Assembly: GCA_902624785.1 (NCBI GenBank) | Contig: CACNYU010000003.1 | Span: 1-64,000 of the forward strand | From: an uncultured Prochlorococcus sp. | Lineage (GTDB): Bacteria > Cyanobacteriota > Cyanobacteriia > PCC-6307 > Cyanobiaceae | Direction: 5' to 3' | DNA length: 64,000 nucleotides | In this document: one piece after another, positions 38,073 through 53,327 of the stretch | Position numbering within the stretch: position 1 is the first letter of the stretch | Layout of the letters: the number at the start of each line of letters is the position of its first letter | Translations under genes and position numbers: made by a program | Notes under the pieces: generated by a model | Databases searched by the model: none | What the model saw: the letters and a program-made list of their open reading frames with translations, nothing else | What the model was told of the DNA's origin: nothing

Positions 38073-38276
38073 ATGTTTTTCTTATCAATTCCACAAGCTT
38101 GGCATTTAGTAGGTACTTGGTCTGAACAAGTTCCAAGTGAATCAAGTCTTATTGGCATGGGCGAAGTGGAATTAATGATGACTCTTCACTCTATATTTGT
38201 ACCAATATTATTAGTAATTGGAGCATATTTCTTTATCACTCTATCTAGAGAAGAGAGAAGAAAAGCTAAAAGCTAA
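38073..38276 (+). CDS. Hypothetical single-TM protein
   Basis: MFFLSIPQAWHLVGTWSEQVPSESSLIGMGEVELMMTLHSIFVPILLVIGAYFFITLSREERRKAKS. Confidence 0.7.
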   Translation: MFFLSIPQAWHLVGTWSEQVPSESSLIGMGEVELMMTLHSIFVPILLVIGAYFFITLSREERRKAKS

Positions 38277-38280
38277 ATTA

Positions 38281-38568
38281 CTATTTAGCAGAACTTCTTC
38301 TTACCACTTTGCGACCGCTAGAAGAATCTAAAGAAATATTTTCATCATTTTTTGTTTTTTGAGTGCCATTATTATCTAATTGATCCATTTCCGAGCAAAT
38401 ACCTACAACCATAGCAGCCTCAACATGATCTGGTAGATCACCTATTGTAATTAAAGCTTTCAAAACCAATTGAAGTCTTGTGTCCTTATCTAACTCAGGT
38501 CTAAGCTTTTTAACTGTACCCCAAAGCTCTTTAGTTACTTCTTTTAGAAGTTCACGATCTACTGACAA
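38281..38568 (-). CDS. Conserved hypothetical protein
   Basis: 95 aa ORF. Confidence 0.75.
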   Translation of the reverse strand: MSVDRELLKEVTKELWGTVKKLRPELDKDTRLQLVLKALITIGDLPDHVEAAMVVGICSEMDQLDNNGTQKTKNDENISLDSSSGRKVVRRSSAK

Positions 38569-38662
38569 ATTTACATCCTTTATTACTATTTTAAATTTAA
38601 CAAACCATTGGGTTTATTATTATGTTGGAAACATAATTCAGTATCAGATTGAAATCTTTTAA

Positions 38663-38866
38663 TTAAGCAAAAGAAAGTTGAATTAATTTAGTTTTTTTAA
38701 TTTCGTTTCTGACAGAGCCTTTCACATCATATTTTTTTAAATTTTTGTAATAGTATTTTTGCAAATTACATTTACTATTTTTGTTAAATTTTTTACGACT
38801 ATTTTGAAGAGAGTCCCACTCTTTTACGTTAAAAACAGCATAAGGAGAAGAAGGTAAGATTTTCAT
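38663..38866 (-). CDS. Hypothetical basic small protein
   Basis: ATG start MKILPSSPYAVFNVKEWDSLQNSRKKFNKNSKCNLQKYYYKNLKKYDVKG... Confidence 0.55.
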   Translation of the reverse strand: MKILPSSPYAVFNVKEWDSLQNSRKKFNKNSKCNLQKYYYKNLKKYDVKGSVRNEIKKTKLIQLSFA

Positions 38867-38892
38867 TTCATTTGGTAACGTACCTTTATTGT

Positions 38893-38906
38893 AGTACAAA
38901 TTTACT
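38893..38906. promoter_or_regulatory. Putative LexA/SOS box
   Basis: AGTACAAATTTACT, one mismatch to AGTACWNWTGTACT; 27-40 bp upstream of minus-strand ATG at 38866. Confidence 0.35.
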
Positions 38907-39337
38907 ATTAGACAAGTTTTCTCCTCAAAATAGAATCATACTTAAATCTTAGAATTTGTATTTATTAATAAAGACAATTATAAATTTTCAAAATATCTTA
39001 ATGTAGCTTTTAAGGCTTAATTAGAGGCTCCACGATAAAAGCAGATTTTCAGAAATATTAAGCAAGTAAAAAAAAGTTCTCGAAATAAATATTAACAAGA
39101 TTATCTTGATGAGAAATTATACAAACAAGAATTCTCTTTAAAAATTAATATATCCAAGCATTTAAATAAAACCAAATGCTAATTATTAAAACACCAAACC
39201 AAAATATAATTGGAACTAGTTTAATTGGCAAAACATATTTATCTGTAAATGTTTTCACTAAATATTCAAAATATATGTTTTATAACTTTAAAAAAAATAT
39301 CAAATTTTGAGAATAGGTTTATTTGCTCTAAAAATTG

Positions 39338-39484
39338 CTATGAGGTAATACTTGTTAACTCAATTTTAGATTCTTTAGATAAATGAATATTTTCAACTTT
39401 TTTTGATCTGTTCCAATATTCAATGAGTTCTTCTAATTCATTAATCCTTTTTTTAGCATTTTCAATTTTTTCAGTTACTTTCAT
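39338..39484 (-). CDS. Hypothetical coiled microprotein
   Basis: MKVTEKIENAKKRINELEELIEYWNRSKKVENIHLSKESKIELTSITS*. Confidence 0.5.
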   Translation of the reverse strand: MKVTEKIENAKKRINELEELIEYWNRSKKVENIHLSKESKIELTSITS

Positions 39485-39701
39485 TTTTAAATTTACTCTA
39501 TACAAAATATGCAGTAATTAAAAAATTTATCAAGTGATTAACGATTATATATCTTTAAATTGAGTAATTTTTCTCATATGATTTTTTTTAATTTTAAAGT
39601 TTTTGTTTTAACTTGAAAATGTTTCCTTTCTAAAGCTCTCAAAAAGTATTTTTATGGTTCTAAATTTATTAAACAAATTTGTGAATTTAATTAGAAATAT
39701 T

Positions 39702-40130
39702 TTAGATACTGATATTTATAAAGAGAATCGCTGAAATCAATAAAGAAGTAATAAAACCTATGCTAACCATATAGAGAACATAGCCACTCTGTCTTGGTAA
39801 CTTAGAAACAGAATATAAAATAATCGAAGAGGAAATTATTCCGAGAATAATTATTATTTTTTCTGTTAACTCATTTAAATGAATTTCTAAATTGAAACTT
39901 TTAAAAATTGATAAAATACTTGAAAGAGGAATATTTCCTGAAACATGGTTCAAAAATAAATATAAGCTTAAGAATGTAGTAAGTAAAATTGAAACTAAAA
40001 ATAGAATGCTCACTGGTTTAGTCAATCTATTTATAGTTCTAGTAAAAGATATCAATAAAATAGATACAAAAATTGTCATTCCTAAAGGGAATATCGGAAG
40101 AAAAATTGATAGATTTATGTAATCTTCCAT
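39702..40130 (-). CDS. Hypothetical polytopic membrane protein
   Basis: 142 aa ORF, ~4 hydrophobic segments. Confidence 0.7.
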   Translation of the reverse strand: MEDYINLSIFLPIFPLGMTIFVSILLISFTRTINRLTKPVSILFLVSILLTTFLSLYLFLNHVSGNIPLSSILSIFKSFNLEIHLNELTEKIIIILGIISSSIILYSVSKLPRQSGYVLYMVSIGFITSLLISAILFINISI

Positions 40131-40264
40131 ATAAAAAAATTAGAAAATACAATTTTATATTAAGACCTTTAAAGAGGGGCGTCTAAAGTTTTATTGATTT
40201 TACAGATATTTTACCTATTGCTTTTTAACAACACTGCTATCACACTATTAATAAAAGAAAAATT

Positions 40265-40366
40265 ATGTTAACAATTTCTGAAATCATCCTAGCAAGCAGC
40301 GCTTTCTTAGCAATCATATACTTTGAAGTTCGTCTTCTTTATACAAAATCCAAAACGGCAAAATAG
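40265..40366 (+). CDS. Small membrane peptide
   Basis: MLTISEIILASSAFLAIIYFEVRLLYTKSKTAK*. Confidence 0.5.
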   Translation: MLTISEIILASSAFLAIIYFEVRLLYTKSKTAK

Positions 40367-40478
40367 ATCTTCAGCGAAAACTTGTTTTAAAGATAAATTA
40401 AAGAATATTTAATAATCCAATAGGTCCAAAAACTAATTTAATGTGAGAGAATAAACACATTAAATTCTATTCGATATC

Positions 40479-40625
40479 ATGAGCCAATCATCGGAAGAAA
40501 GTCTTAAAGAATCAACTCACTTAAACCAGCAGGCACAACCTAATCAGACTTCTCCTTCAGAAACCATCATAAGTGCTTCTGAAATTGAAAAATTATATTT
40601 AAGAATTAAAGAAGATTGGCTATAA
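40479..40625 (+). CDS. Hypothetical microprotein
   Basis: MSQSSEESLKESTHLNQQAQPNQTSPSETIISASEIEKLYLRIKEDWL*. Confidence 0.55.
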   Translation: MSQSSEESLKESTHLNQQAQPNQTSPSETIISASEIEKLYLRIKEDWL

Positions 40626-40729
40626 ATATCCTTAGTCCGTAACTAAGGATACATGATATAAATCATACATAAAGCATTTAGATCAATAAAATAATTCTGA
40701 AACAGACGACAGGCCCTACAATGCTCTAT

Positions 40730-40743
40730 AGTATATATGTACT
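40730..40743. promoter_or_regulatory. Putative LexA/SOS box
   Basis: AGTATATATGTACT, one mismatch to AGTACWNWTGTACT; 17-30 bp upstream of 40760 ORF. Confidence 0.45.
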
Positions 40744-40759
40744 ATCTTAGCTCTTTGCT

Positions 40760-41017
40760 TTGGGTCATCAGTTGAGTCCAGATTTTCTCTCTGTAAAATC
40801 AGGTGATTATGTTGCAATAAAATCTGAAAAGAATAGTAGCTCTTCTCTATATAAAGAGCATGAAAATTATTGGTTTGGCCAAGTTATTAATTGCATAGGA
40901 GGAGCAAGAGATCCAAATGCCTGGACTTTGTTCCAGGTAATGAATATTGATAGCGGAGAAATTATAATAATAAATGCAGATGCGGTTGAAATGATTCTTA
41001 AGACATCTAATTTATGA
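40760..41017 (+). CDS. DUF3104-like protein
   Basis: DFLSVKSGDYVAIKSEKNSSS...ENYWFGQVINCIGGARDPNAWTLFQVMNIDSGEIIIINADAV. Confidence 0.75.
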   Translation: MGHQLSPDFLSVKSGDYVAIKSEKNSSSSLYKEHENYWFGQVINCIGGARDPNAWTLFQVMNIDSGEIIIINADAVEMILKTSNL

Positions 41018-41054
41018 ATAATTTCCCCAAATTAAAAGTTAAAAGATAAATAAA

Positions 41055-41945
41055 TCAACCTAATTCTAAGCAGGCGAGTCCATACACCTGATTCATCGGG
41101 GTTGGTGGCTGGATACCTTTATACATTCTAAAAGTCTTTGAAATTTCATGAAAACCTAAATTAGAAAGGAGATAATTAGCATAAGGATTCAACCCTGAAC
41201 AATCCAAAAGTATCTCATTATCTAAATCTCCAACTAATTCTCTAATTAACAATTCTGCAAGAGGCGGTGTATCTGCCAACAAAGGGCCGATTCTCCATCC
41301 TTTTTTATCATCTAATAAAATGCAGGGTCTTATCCTACCGAAGCCATGGCACATCCCATTCTTATCAACGATAGCCTTTACCAATCCAAAAGAATTCTTA
41401 AGCCAGTCATTAAGAAAATGAGGCCTAGGGCTTGGTTCTCTTTGGGAGTCATAAAGTATAACAGCTTCAGATGATATTTGATCCCCTGGAACAACACTAA
41501 ATTCCGAATGAGAATCCTTATAAAAATTAAATTTAGGCAAATTTTTATTTCCGTATAACTTCCATCTATTAGTTACTGATGACTTCTTAAATCCCCATTT
41601 TTGATAATCATGAAGTCTTATAGGGGCAGCTTCTAAACCAATACAATCAATATCTTTTAAGTAATTTAATCCATGCTTCCACAACTTTACTCCATACCCT
41701 TTATTTCTATATTGTTTTTGAACAATAAATAAACCAAGGAATCCATAAGAAGAATTATATTTAACACAAGCAATACTTCCCACTGGAATATCGTTTAAAC
41801 ATCCCACCCATACTCCCTGCTTATCAGTATTTTTATAAATAGAAATGTCATCAATACCAGGAGCAAAGCCTTCTAACTTAGCCCAATCAGTAACTTTTTG
41901 AAGATCATCATTACATATGTTCCTAATAGTGAAATTTTCTTCCAT
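41055..41945 (-). CDS. GNAT-family N-acetyltransferase
   Basis: FTIRNICNDDLQKVTDWAKLEGFAPGIDD; LGLFIVQKQYRNKGYGVKLWKHGL; start chosen at MEENFTI. Confidence 0.85.
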   Translation of the reverse strand: MEENFTIRNICNDDLQKVTDWAKLEGFAPGIDDISIYKNTDKQGVWVGCLNDIPVGSIACVKYNSSYGFLGLFIVQKQYRNKGYGVKLWKHGLNYLKDIDCIGLEAAPIRLHDYQKWGFKKSSVTNRWKLYGNKNLPKFNFYKDSHSEFSVVPGDQISSEAVILYDSQREPSPRPHFLNDWLKNSFGLVKAIVDKNGMCHGFGRIRPCILLDDKKGWRIGPLLADTPPLAELLIRELVGDLDNEILLDCSGLNPYANYLLSNLGFHEISKTFRMYKGIQPPTPMNQVYGLACLELG

Positions 41946-42249
41946 AAGTGAAATTTTAGCTAATTTAAAAAAAAACAATCTAAATATTTGATAAATTCTT
42001 ATAGAGATAAAAGTTAATAAATATTGAAATATATTAGTTATCCAAATCAAATAAATTAACATTTTATAAAGATCTTAATTATTTATTTTCAATGTTAAAA
42101 AGATATATTTTTTAAAATAAAATACATTAAAAAGTTAATGTTTAAATTCAATTTAAAGTTAAAATTTAATTAAATCAATTCAATAAAAATTTTTATTTTT
42201 ATTTACAAGTTATCTGATATATTAATCAATATTAAAAAGTTCTTTTAGT

Positions 42250-43641
42250 ATGAAATATAATAAAGAAAATTTTACTTCAAAAATTAATCTATTAAAAGAA
42301 AAAGTAAATTCAGGAGAAACACAAAAATTTAATTGGAGAATAGAGCAACTTAATAAAATTGATAACCTTCTCGATAAGTATAAATTAGAAATAATAAATG
42401 CTCTAAACTTAGATTTAGGTAAGTCAAAGATTGAAGCTCTCGCAGAAATACTTTTAGTTAAAGAAGAAATTTCACTAGTAAAAAGGGAACTCAGATCCTG
42501 GATGAGACCAAAAATTGTGAACACGCCAATATATTTATTACCCTTATCTTCAAAAGTTATATTTGAACCTATTGGATGCGTTTTAATTTTAGGTCCATAT
42601 AATTATCCACTTTTATATATTCTTAAACCTTTGGTGAATATTTTTTCAGCTGGTAATACTGCAATAATAAAACCATCAGAAAAATGCCCAAACACATCAA
42701 ATTTATTAATTAAATTGACAGATAAATATTTTTCTCATGATACTTTGATTGCATATGAAGGAGATTATAAAGAAGCTGAAAAACTTACCTCAGAAAATTT
42801 TGATCATATATTTTTTACTGGAAGTAGTAAAACAGGAAAATTAATTATGAAAATTGCGGCAAAAAATCTTACTCCTGTGACGCTAGAGTTAAGCGGAACA
42901 AATCCTGTTGTAATTTTAAAAAATACAAACTTAGCGATAGCAGCTAAGAGAATAATTTGGGGGAAATTTTATAATTCTGGCCAATCATGTATGGCTCCGA
43001 ATCATATATTTATAGAAAAAACTATCGAAGAAAAATTTATAAAAGAATTAAGAAAATCAATTGAAGAGTTTTATGGGAAGAATCCAATCAAATCAGAAAA
43101 TTTATCAAGATTAGAAGAAAAACAATTTTTTAGAACTTTAGAGATATTAAAAAAAAATAAATATAAAAAACAAATTATATGTGGAGGTAATTTTGATAAA
43201 AAACTTTTAAAAATTTCACCTACACTTTTAAAGATTAATAGTGAAAAAGACTTCCTTATTAAAAATGAGCTGTTCAGCCCCTTACTACCTTTAATATCAG
43301 TAGACAACTATCAAGATGCATTTTGCAAAATAAAGAAAAATGCAAAACCCTTAGCTATTTATATTTTTGGAGGAAATAAAAAGATCCATCAAATTTTATC
43401 CCAAACTACAAGTTCAGGATCAATATGCATAAATGATGTAATGCTTCCTGTATTAGTTCCAAACTTACCATTTGGAGGAGTTGGAAAAAGTGGAATAGGA
43501 AAATTTCATGGTCATGCCGGTTTTAAAAATTTCTCAAATCAAAAATCCATAACACGTAAAGATTATTTTCTAGATGTAAATCTTAGATATCCTCCATATA
43601 CAAATATCCTTAGAATCTTAAAATTCTTTTTTAAGATTTAA
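42250..43641 (+). CDS. Aldehyde dehydrogenase family protein
   Basis: GCVLILGPYNYPLLYILKPLVNIFSAGNTAIIKPSEKCPNTS; VTLELSGTNPVVI; GQSCMAPNH; LPFGGVGKSGIG. Confidence 0.95.
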   Translation: MKYNKENFTSKINLLKEKVNSGETQKFNWRIEQLNKIDNLLDKYKLEIINALNLDLGKSKIEALAEILLVKEEISLVKRELRSWMRPKIVNTPIYLLPLSSKVIFEPIGCVLILGPYNYPLLYILKPLVNIFSAGNTAIIKPSEKCPNTSNLLIKLTDKYFSHDTLIAYEGDYKEAEKLTSENFDHIFFTGSSKTGKLIMKIAAKNLTPVTLELSGTNPVVILKNTNLAIAAKRIIWGKFYNSGQSCMAPNHIFIEKTIEEKFIKELRKSIEEFYGKNPIKSENLSRLEEKQFFRTLEILKKNKYKKQIICGGNFDKKLLKISPTLLKINSEKDFLIKNELFSPLLPLISVDNYQDAFCKIKKNAKPLAIYIFGGNKKIHQILSQTTSSGSICINDVMLPVLVPNLPFGGVGKSGIGKFHGHAGFKNFSNQKSITRKDYFLDVNLRYPPYTNILRILKFFFKI

Positions 43642-43711
43642 TTCATTAAATTATTTATTATATCTATTTGTTTGCTAAATAAATAATATCAATGCATAAG
43701 TTATAAACTTT

Positions 43712-44458
43712 ATGAGATTAAAACAATTTGCATTTTTTCTTCTTATTACTTTTTATAGTAACTCTTTACTAAGTGAGGAAAATATTAAATCAAAAAATTT
43801 TAATGATGAAAATGATATGCAAAGCACTTTAAAAAGTGAAAGTTTTGGTGAAATTATCATACATGTTGTCAAAAAAGGAGATACACTTTCAAGCATCTCT
43901 AAAAAATACTCAATCAAAAAAGAATCAATTATTAAAGTGAATAAATTACTTGACGAAAACTATATATTTATTGGACAAAATTTAAAAATAGTAGAAAATT
44001 TAATTCCAGAAAATAACAATGACACCTATTATCACGAAATTAAAAGGGGAGAAAATTTAACTGAAATTTCAAATAAATATAATATATTACTGAGTGAATT
44101 AGTAGAGATTAATGATATAGAGGATCAAAATATATTAGAGGTTGGAACAAAACTAAAATTAAAGCAGGAAATCTTTACAAAAATGGATTTGCCAATAAAT
44201 GAACCACTACCATTAAAAGAAATAGATAAAAAAATAAAAAATAAATATGGCCCACTCGTCATTGATAACGAAAACACAAATATAAAAAAAAGAAAAAGAA
44301 ATTTTTTAAAGGCAACTCATGAAAACGGGAAGAAATTTATACTTCGCATAAATTGTGAGAAAAAAGAAATTAATGTAAGAGGTATTGGAAGAAAATGGAA
44401 AGGTTGGATGCCTGCAAGAGAAAAATTTGAAGATGAGTTATTAAATGATTTTTGTTGA
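43712..44458 (+). CDS. LysM-domain protein
   Basis: HVVKKGDTLSSISKKYSIKKESIIKVNKL and HEIKRGENLTEISNKYNILLSELVEIN. Confidence 0.88.
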   Translation: MRLKQFAFFLLITFYSNSLLSEENIKSKNFNDENDMQSTLKSESFGEIIIHVVKKGDTLSSISKKYSIKKESIIKVNKLLDENYIFIGQNLKIVENLIPENNNDTYYHEIKRGENLTEISNKYNILLSELVEINDIEDQNILEVGTKLKLKQEIFTKMDLPINEPLPLKEIDKKIKNKYGPLVIDNENTNIKKRKRNFLKATHENGKKFILRINCEKKEINVRGIGRKWKGWMPAREKFEDELLNDFC

Positions 44459-44539
44459 GAATTTGATTAAAATGTGTAAATTACATTCATAAAATTTAAT
44501 TTCTATCAGTTATTCTTTAGTTAAGTACTGTAAAACACA

Positions 44540-44749
44540 ATGGAAATTAAAAGAGGAGATATTGTTCGCATCAAAAGACGTGAATCTTATTGGTACAATG
44601 AGCCAGGAAAAGTTGCTTCAATAGATAAGTCAGGGACAAAATATAATATTACTGTTAAATTCGAAAAAACTAATTTTTATGGAATAAGCGGAACAGATGG
44701 AGGAAATACTACAGCTAATTATGCAGAAAGTGAATTAGAACTTTATTAA
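44540..44749 (+). CDS. psaE: Photosystem I subunit IV PsaE
   Basis: [64 protein letters not shown]. Confidence 0.96.
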   Translation: MEIKRGDIVRIKRRESYWYNEPGKVASIDKSGTKYNITVKFEKTNFYGISGTDGGNTTANYAESELELY

Positions 44750-44753
44750 GAGT

Positions 44754-45632
44754 TTGCCAGAACTACCTGAAGTTGAGACCGTTAGAAGAGGTTTAGAAAA
44801 AAAACTCAAAAATTTTATTATTGAAGATATTAAAATTTTAAGATCTTCAACGATAGCTTTTCCAAAAAATAAAGTAGAATTTATAAGAGGAGTAAATAAC
44901 TCAAAAGTTGGCAAATGGCAAAGAAGAGGTAAATATTTAATTGCTAATTTAAAAAAATATTCAAAATCTCCAAAAAAGAATATTAATCCTCCTTATGAAG
45001 ATAATGGTTATTTAATTATTCATTTAAGGATGACGGGTTATTTTAATTGGATTACAACTAAAACACCTCCTTGCAAGCATACAAGAGTAAGATTCTTTGA
45101 TAAGAATAATAGTGAACTTAGATTTGTAGATGTTAGAAGTTTTGGCCAAATATGGTGGGTAAAAGAAGGATTAGATCCAAAAGAAATTATCAATGGTCTT
45201 GGTTCTCTTGGCCCAGAGCCTCTTGAAAAAAATTTCAATTTAAGTTATTTAAACAAAGAATTTTCTAAACGTACTAAATCTGTAAAATCTGTTTTGTTAG
45301 ATCAAAAGATAATTGCTGGGATAGGGAACATCTATGCAGATGAAAGCCTTTATGAAGCTGGAATATCCCCTTTTCGAGAAGCGAGAACAATTAATAATGA
45401 TGAGTTAATTAGATTGAAAAATTCAATTATCAATGTTTTAAAAAAAAGTATTGGTTCAGGCGGCACAACTTTCAGTGACTTCAGAAATATAGAAGGGACT
45501 AATGGAGATTATTCTATGCAAGCAAATGTTTACAGAAGAGCAGGTAAAAAATGTAAAAAATGTAATAATTTAATTCAAAGAAAAAAGCTATCAGGGAGAG
45601 GTACCCATTGGTGTGATTTTTGTCAGAAATAA
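44754..45632 (+). CDS. mutM: Formamidopyrimidine-DNA glycosylase
   Basis: [38 protein letters not shown]-terminal [26 protein letters not shown] zinc finger; TTG start. Confidence 0.96.
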   Translation: MPELPEVETVRRGLEKKLKNFIIEDIKILRSSTIAFPKNKVEFIRGVNNSKVGKWQRRGKYLIANLKKYSKSPKKNINPPYEDNGYLIIHLRMTGYFNWITTKTPPCKHTRVRFFDKNNSELRFVDVRSFGQIWWVKEGLDPKEIINGLGSLGPEPLEKNFNLSYLNKEFSKRTKSVKSVLLDQKIIAGIGNIYADESLYEAGISPFREARTINNDELIRLKNSIINVLKKSIGSGGTTFSDFRNIEGTNGDYSMQANVYRRAGKKCKKCNNLIQRKKLSGRGTHWCDFCQK

Positions 45633-45633
45633 A

Positions 45634-45670
45634 AAGGGTATACGTAGAATGTATACCCTTTAGGAATTTT
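45634..45670. terminator. Terminator between mutM and rRNA operon (convergent)
   Basis: AAGGGTATAC cgtagaat GTATACCCTT inverted repeat. Confidence 0.75.
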
Positions 45671-45673
45671 TTA

Positions 45674-45790
45674 CCTGGCATCGAGCTATTTTCTCAAGGG
45701 GCTACCCCCTAAATATTTTCGCCGCTTATGCGTTTCACAACCGAGTTCGAGATGGATCGGAGTGGTTCCACATCGCCATGAACACCAGGA
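45674..45790 (-). rRNA. rrf: 5S rRNA
   Basis: rc TCCTGGTGTTCATGGCGATGTGGAACCACTCCGATCCATCTCGAACTCGG...GATGCCAGG. Confidence 0.93.
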
Positions 45791-45852
45791 TAGTATGAAC
45801 CTTGAGAACTGCATAGATATTTATATTTCAATTCAATAAAAAGAGTTTATTT

Positions 45853-48724
<2,872 letters not shown>

Positions 48725-48987
48725 CAATAACTTCAAAATTGAAGCATCAGCTCAATAGAATTGTTATTAATGCATAAGCACCAATAATAAATCTGCATCT
48801 TTAAAAGATGCTTATTGTCTTGAAAAAAATCTATGCAGTTGTCAAGGTTCTCTGAAAACAAAGAATAAGAAATTCATTGAGTCCAGCATCTTATTAATTA
48901 AATATTTAATTAAATAATAGGAAGCTAGATTCACTCAGAGTAAAATCAATCCCAAATATTCCTTCTCATTGGAAAGGTGGTATTCAG

Positions 48988-49060
48988 TGGAGGTAAGCGG
49001 ACTCGAACCGCTGACATCCTGCTTGCAAAGCAGGCGCTCTACCAACTGAGCTATACCCCC
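48988..49060 (-). tRNA. tRNA-Ala (TGC)
   Basis: rc GGGGGTATAGCTCAGTTGGTAGAGCGCCTGCTTTGCAAGCAGGATGTCAGCGGTTCGAGTCCGCTTACCTCCA. Confidence 0.97.
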
Positions 49061-49072
49061 AACATAGAGATA

Positions 49073-49146
<74 letters not shown>

Positions 49147-49264
49147 AGGAAAAGATGGGTGACCTAGAAAAAACTTAGAAACTAAAATTTTCAATAATGA
49201 AAATCTGAGATACCGATCGACCTAAGGTGACAAAATTTATATCAAAACATTTTGTTGTCTCCCT

Positions 49265-50749
<1,485 letters not shown>

Positions 50750-51363
50750 TGTCACAAATCCTATTGCAGAATATCTACTCAATTTGCTTTGCCTTGCCTA
50801 AATACGTAAATTAAATTACTAGATTTAGTATCAGCATCCTTAAGTGATTTAAGGATTCAAGAGTGCATTCATGCGACTGCAAGAATGACTTTCCAGATCT
50901 CAGATCCGTTCGTCTAGAAAAATGACTTAAAGTTTAAGTCAGCGATTCAAGACATTGTTTATATTTTTGACGGGACCTCACACCTTTATTGCATGAACAT
51001 CTCAATCGATTGAAAATAAAATCCAAACAAAATCGACGCAATAAAAGCATCAGTTCCTAAGTTTTAAATTTTCTAGGTGCAATGTTTAATTAAAAATTTA
51101 ACTAAACAATTTGAGGGAAAACCCTCTACTGGCTGAAAATTAAGAGTTAATCGAAATTTTCAAACATCTCAACGTTTTTTCTAAGAATAGACTTCTAGAT
51201 TAAATTATGAGTTGTGCAAAAAACTAAATTTCTGCCCAGAAGAAAATCTTAGACCATTAATCTATGTTTGTGCAACCATTTAATAAATATTTTTTATTAA
51301 TTTTTTTGAACTGCTCATTTTTGATTAACGAACTAGGCTGTAAATAGTAGGAATTCCAGCAAA

Positions 51364-52803
51364 ATGGCAGAAAGATTTAGTCAAAAAAATTTAAGAGTTC
51401 GGCCAAGTTCTGATGAAGACAAAATTGTAACAAAAGCAAAAGAACACTTTGAAAAAACACTTGTAGAAATTTCTGGCGAAATAGTGGGGAGTGTTGCTGC
51501 TCTAGAACATCCAACAAAAAATTTAAAGTTAAACTACGGGGAAATCTTTTTAAGAGATAATGTTCCGGTAATGATATATCTCATAACTCAAAAAAGATAT
51601 GAAATAGTAAAAAAATTTTTAAGTGTTTGTTTAGAACTTCAAAGCACCAGTTATCAAACAAGAGGTGTTTTCCCAACAAGCTTTATTGAAGAGGGAGGGA
51701 AATTGATTGGCGATTATGGTCAAAGATCAATTGGCAGAATTACTTCTGCAGATGCAAGTTTATGGTGGCCAATATTATGTTGGTTTTATGTAAACAAGAG
51801 TGGAGATTATTCATTTGGGAAAAGTCAAAGTGTTCAAAGAGGTATTCAACTGCTACTTGATCTAGTATTGCACCCAACATTAGAGGGTACCCCAGTTTTA
51901 TTTGTCCCAGATTGTGCATTCATGATTGACAGACCAATGGATGTGTGGGGTGCACCACTAGAAGTTGAAGTTTTACTTCATGGTTGCCTCAAAAGTTGCA
52001 TTAACCTGATGGAATTGAGTAGGGAAGATCATGTAAGTAGATTATTAGATCAACGTTTAATTCTTACTAGGCAATGGGTAGAGGATTTGAAAAGATTTCT
52101 TCTTAAACATTATTGGGTTACCAGCAAAACAATGCAAATTTTGAGGAGAAGACCTACTGAGCAATATGGAGATGATCAACATTTTAATGAATTTAATGTA
52201 CAGCCTCAAGTTGTTCCATCATGGTTGCAAGATTGGCTGGAGAATAGAGGGGGATACTTAATTGGAAATATTAGAACAGGCAGGCCAGATTTTAGATTTT
52301 ATAGCCTTGGTAATTCTTTAGCTTGTATGTTTGGTGTATTACCTGCTCCAGAACAAAGAGCATTATTTAGATTGGTATTACATAACAGGCATCATTTAAT
52401 GGCTCAAATGCCAATGAGGATTTGTCATCCGCATATGGATGTAGAGGAATGGCAAAATAAAACAGGCTCAGACCCCAAAAACTGGCCATGGAGTTATCAT
52501 AACGGCGGTCATTGGCCAAGCTTATTATGGTTTTTTGCCGCATCTGTGCTTTTACACCAAAAAAGGTTCCCAACAGAGGATGTAATTTTAATGGAGGAGA
52601 TGAGTTCTTTGATCGAGGAATGTTATTGGTGTCAATTAAATCAACTACCAAAACAAGAGTGGGCAGAATATTTTGATGGGCCGACAGGAACCTGGGTGGG
52701 ACAGCAATCTAGAACATATCAAACATGGACAATTGTTGGTTTTCTTCTAATGCATCACTTCCTAAGAGAAAGTAAAGAAGATATAAATATACTTAATATT
52801 TGA
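51364..52803 (+). CDS. Alkaline/neutral invertase (GH100)
   Basis: GEIFLRDNVPVMIYLI; DYGQRSIGRITSADASLWWPILCW; PKNWPWSYHNGGHWPSLLW. Confidence 0.93.
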   Translation: MAERFSQKNLRVRPSSDEDKIVTKAKEHFEKTLVEISGEIVGSVAALEHPTKNLKLNYGEIFLRDNVPVMIYLITQKRYEIVKKFLSVCLELQSTSYQTRGVFPTSFIEEGGKLIGDYGQRSIGRITSADASLWWPILCWFYVNKSGDYSFGKSQSVQRGIQLLLDLVLHPTLEGTPVLFVPDCAFMIDRPMDVWGAPLEVEVLLHGCLKSCINLMELSREDHVSRLLDQRLILTRQWVEDLKRFLLKHYWVTSKTMQILRRRPTEQYGDDQHFNEFNVQPQVVPSWLQDWLENRGGYLIGNIRTGRPDFRFYSLGNSLACMFGVLPAPEQRALFRLVLHNRHHLMAQMPMRICHPHMDVEEWQNKTGSDPKNWPWSYHNGGHWPSLLWFFAASVLLHQKRFPTEDVILMEEMSSLIEECYWCQLNQLPKQEWAEYFDGPTGTWVGQQSRTYQTWTIVGFLLMHHFLRESKEDINILNI

Positions 52804-52806
52804 TAA

Positions 52807-53289
52807 TCAAAATAAACCTAAAGTTAAAGATTTATCAATTGGCAAACATGCCCCAATTCCGAGATATATAGTTAGAAAAGTTCCAAAAAGAAAAACTGCC
52901 ATAGCTACTGGCCTCCTAAATGGATTGGAAAATTTATTTACATTCTCAATAAAAGGTAAAATCATCAAACCTAAAGGGATCAGAGTTTGCAAAGCAATTC
53001 CAAGTAATTTATTAGGTACTACTCTTAAAATCTGAAAAACAGGATATAAATACCACTCAGGTAAAATCTCAAGAGGAGTAGCAAATGGATTAGCTTTATC
53101 TCCAAGCATGGCAGGGTCCAAAACAGCAAGACCAACTACACAAGCTATAGTGCCTAGAATAACGACTGGAAATATGTAAAGTAAATCATTTGGCCAAGCT
53201 GGTTCCCCATAATAGTTATGACCCATGCCTTTTGCCAGTTTAGCTCTTAGTTTGGGGTCGGATAAATCAGGTTTTTTTAAAGTAGACAT
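52807..53289 (-). CDS. petD: Cytochrome b6-f complex subunit IV
   Basis: [42 protein letters not shown]. Confidence 0.97.
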   Translation of the reverse strand: MSTLKKPDLSDPKLRAKLAKGMGHNYYGEPAWPNDLLYIFPVVILGTIACVVGLAVLDPAMLGDKANPFATPLEILPEWYLYPVFQILRVVPNKLLGIALQTLIPLGLMILPFIENVNKFSNPFRRPVAMAVFLFGTFLTIYLGIGACLPIDKSLTLGLF

Positions 53290-53327
53290 ATTTTACTTAA
53301 ATTTTGGTTATTTAAATATTATAAGTT

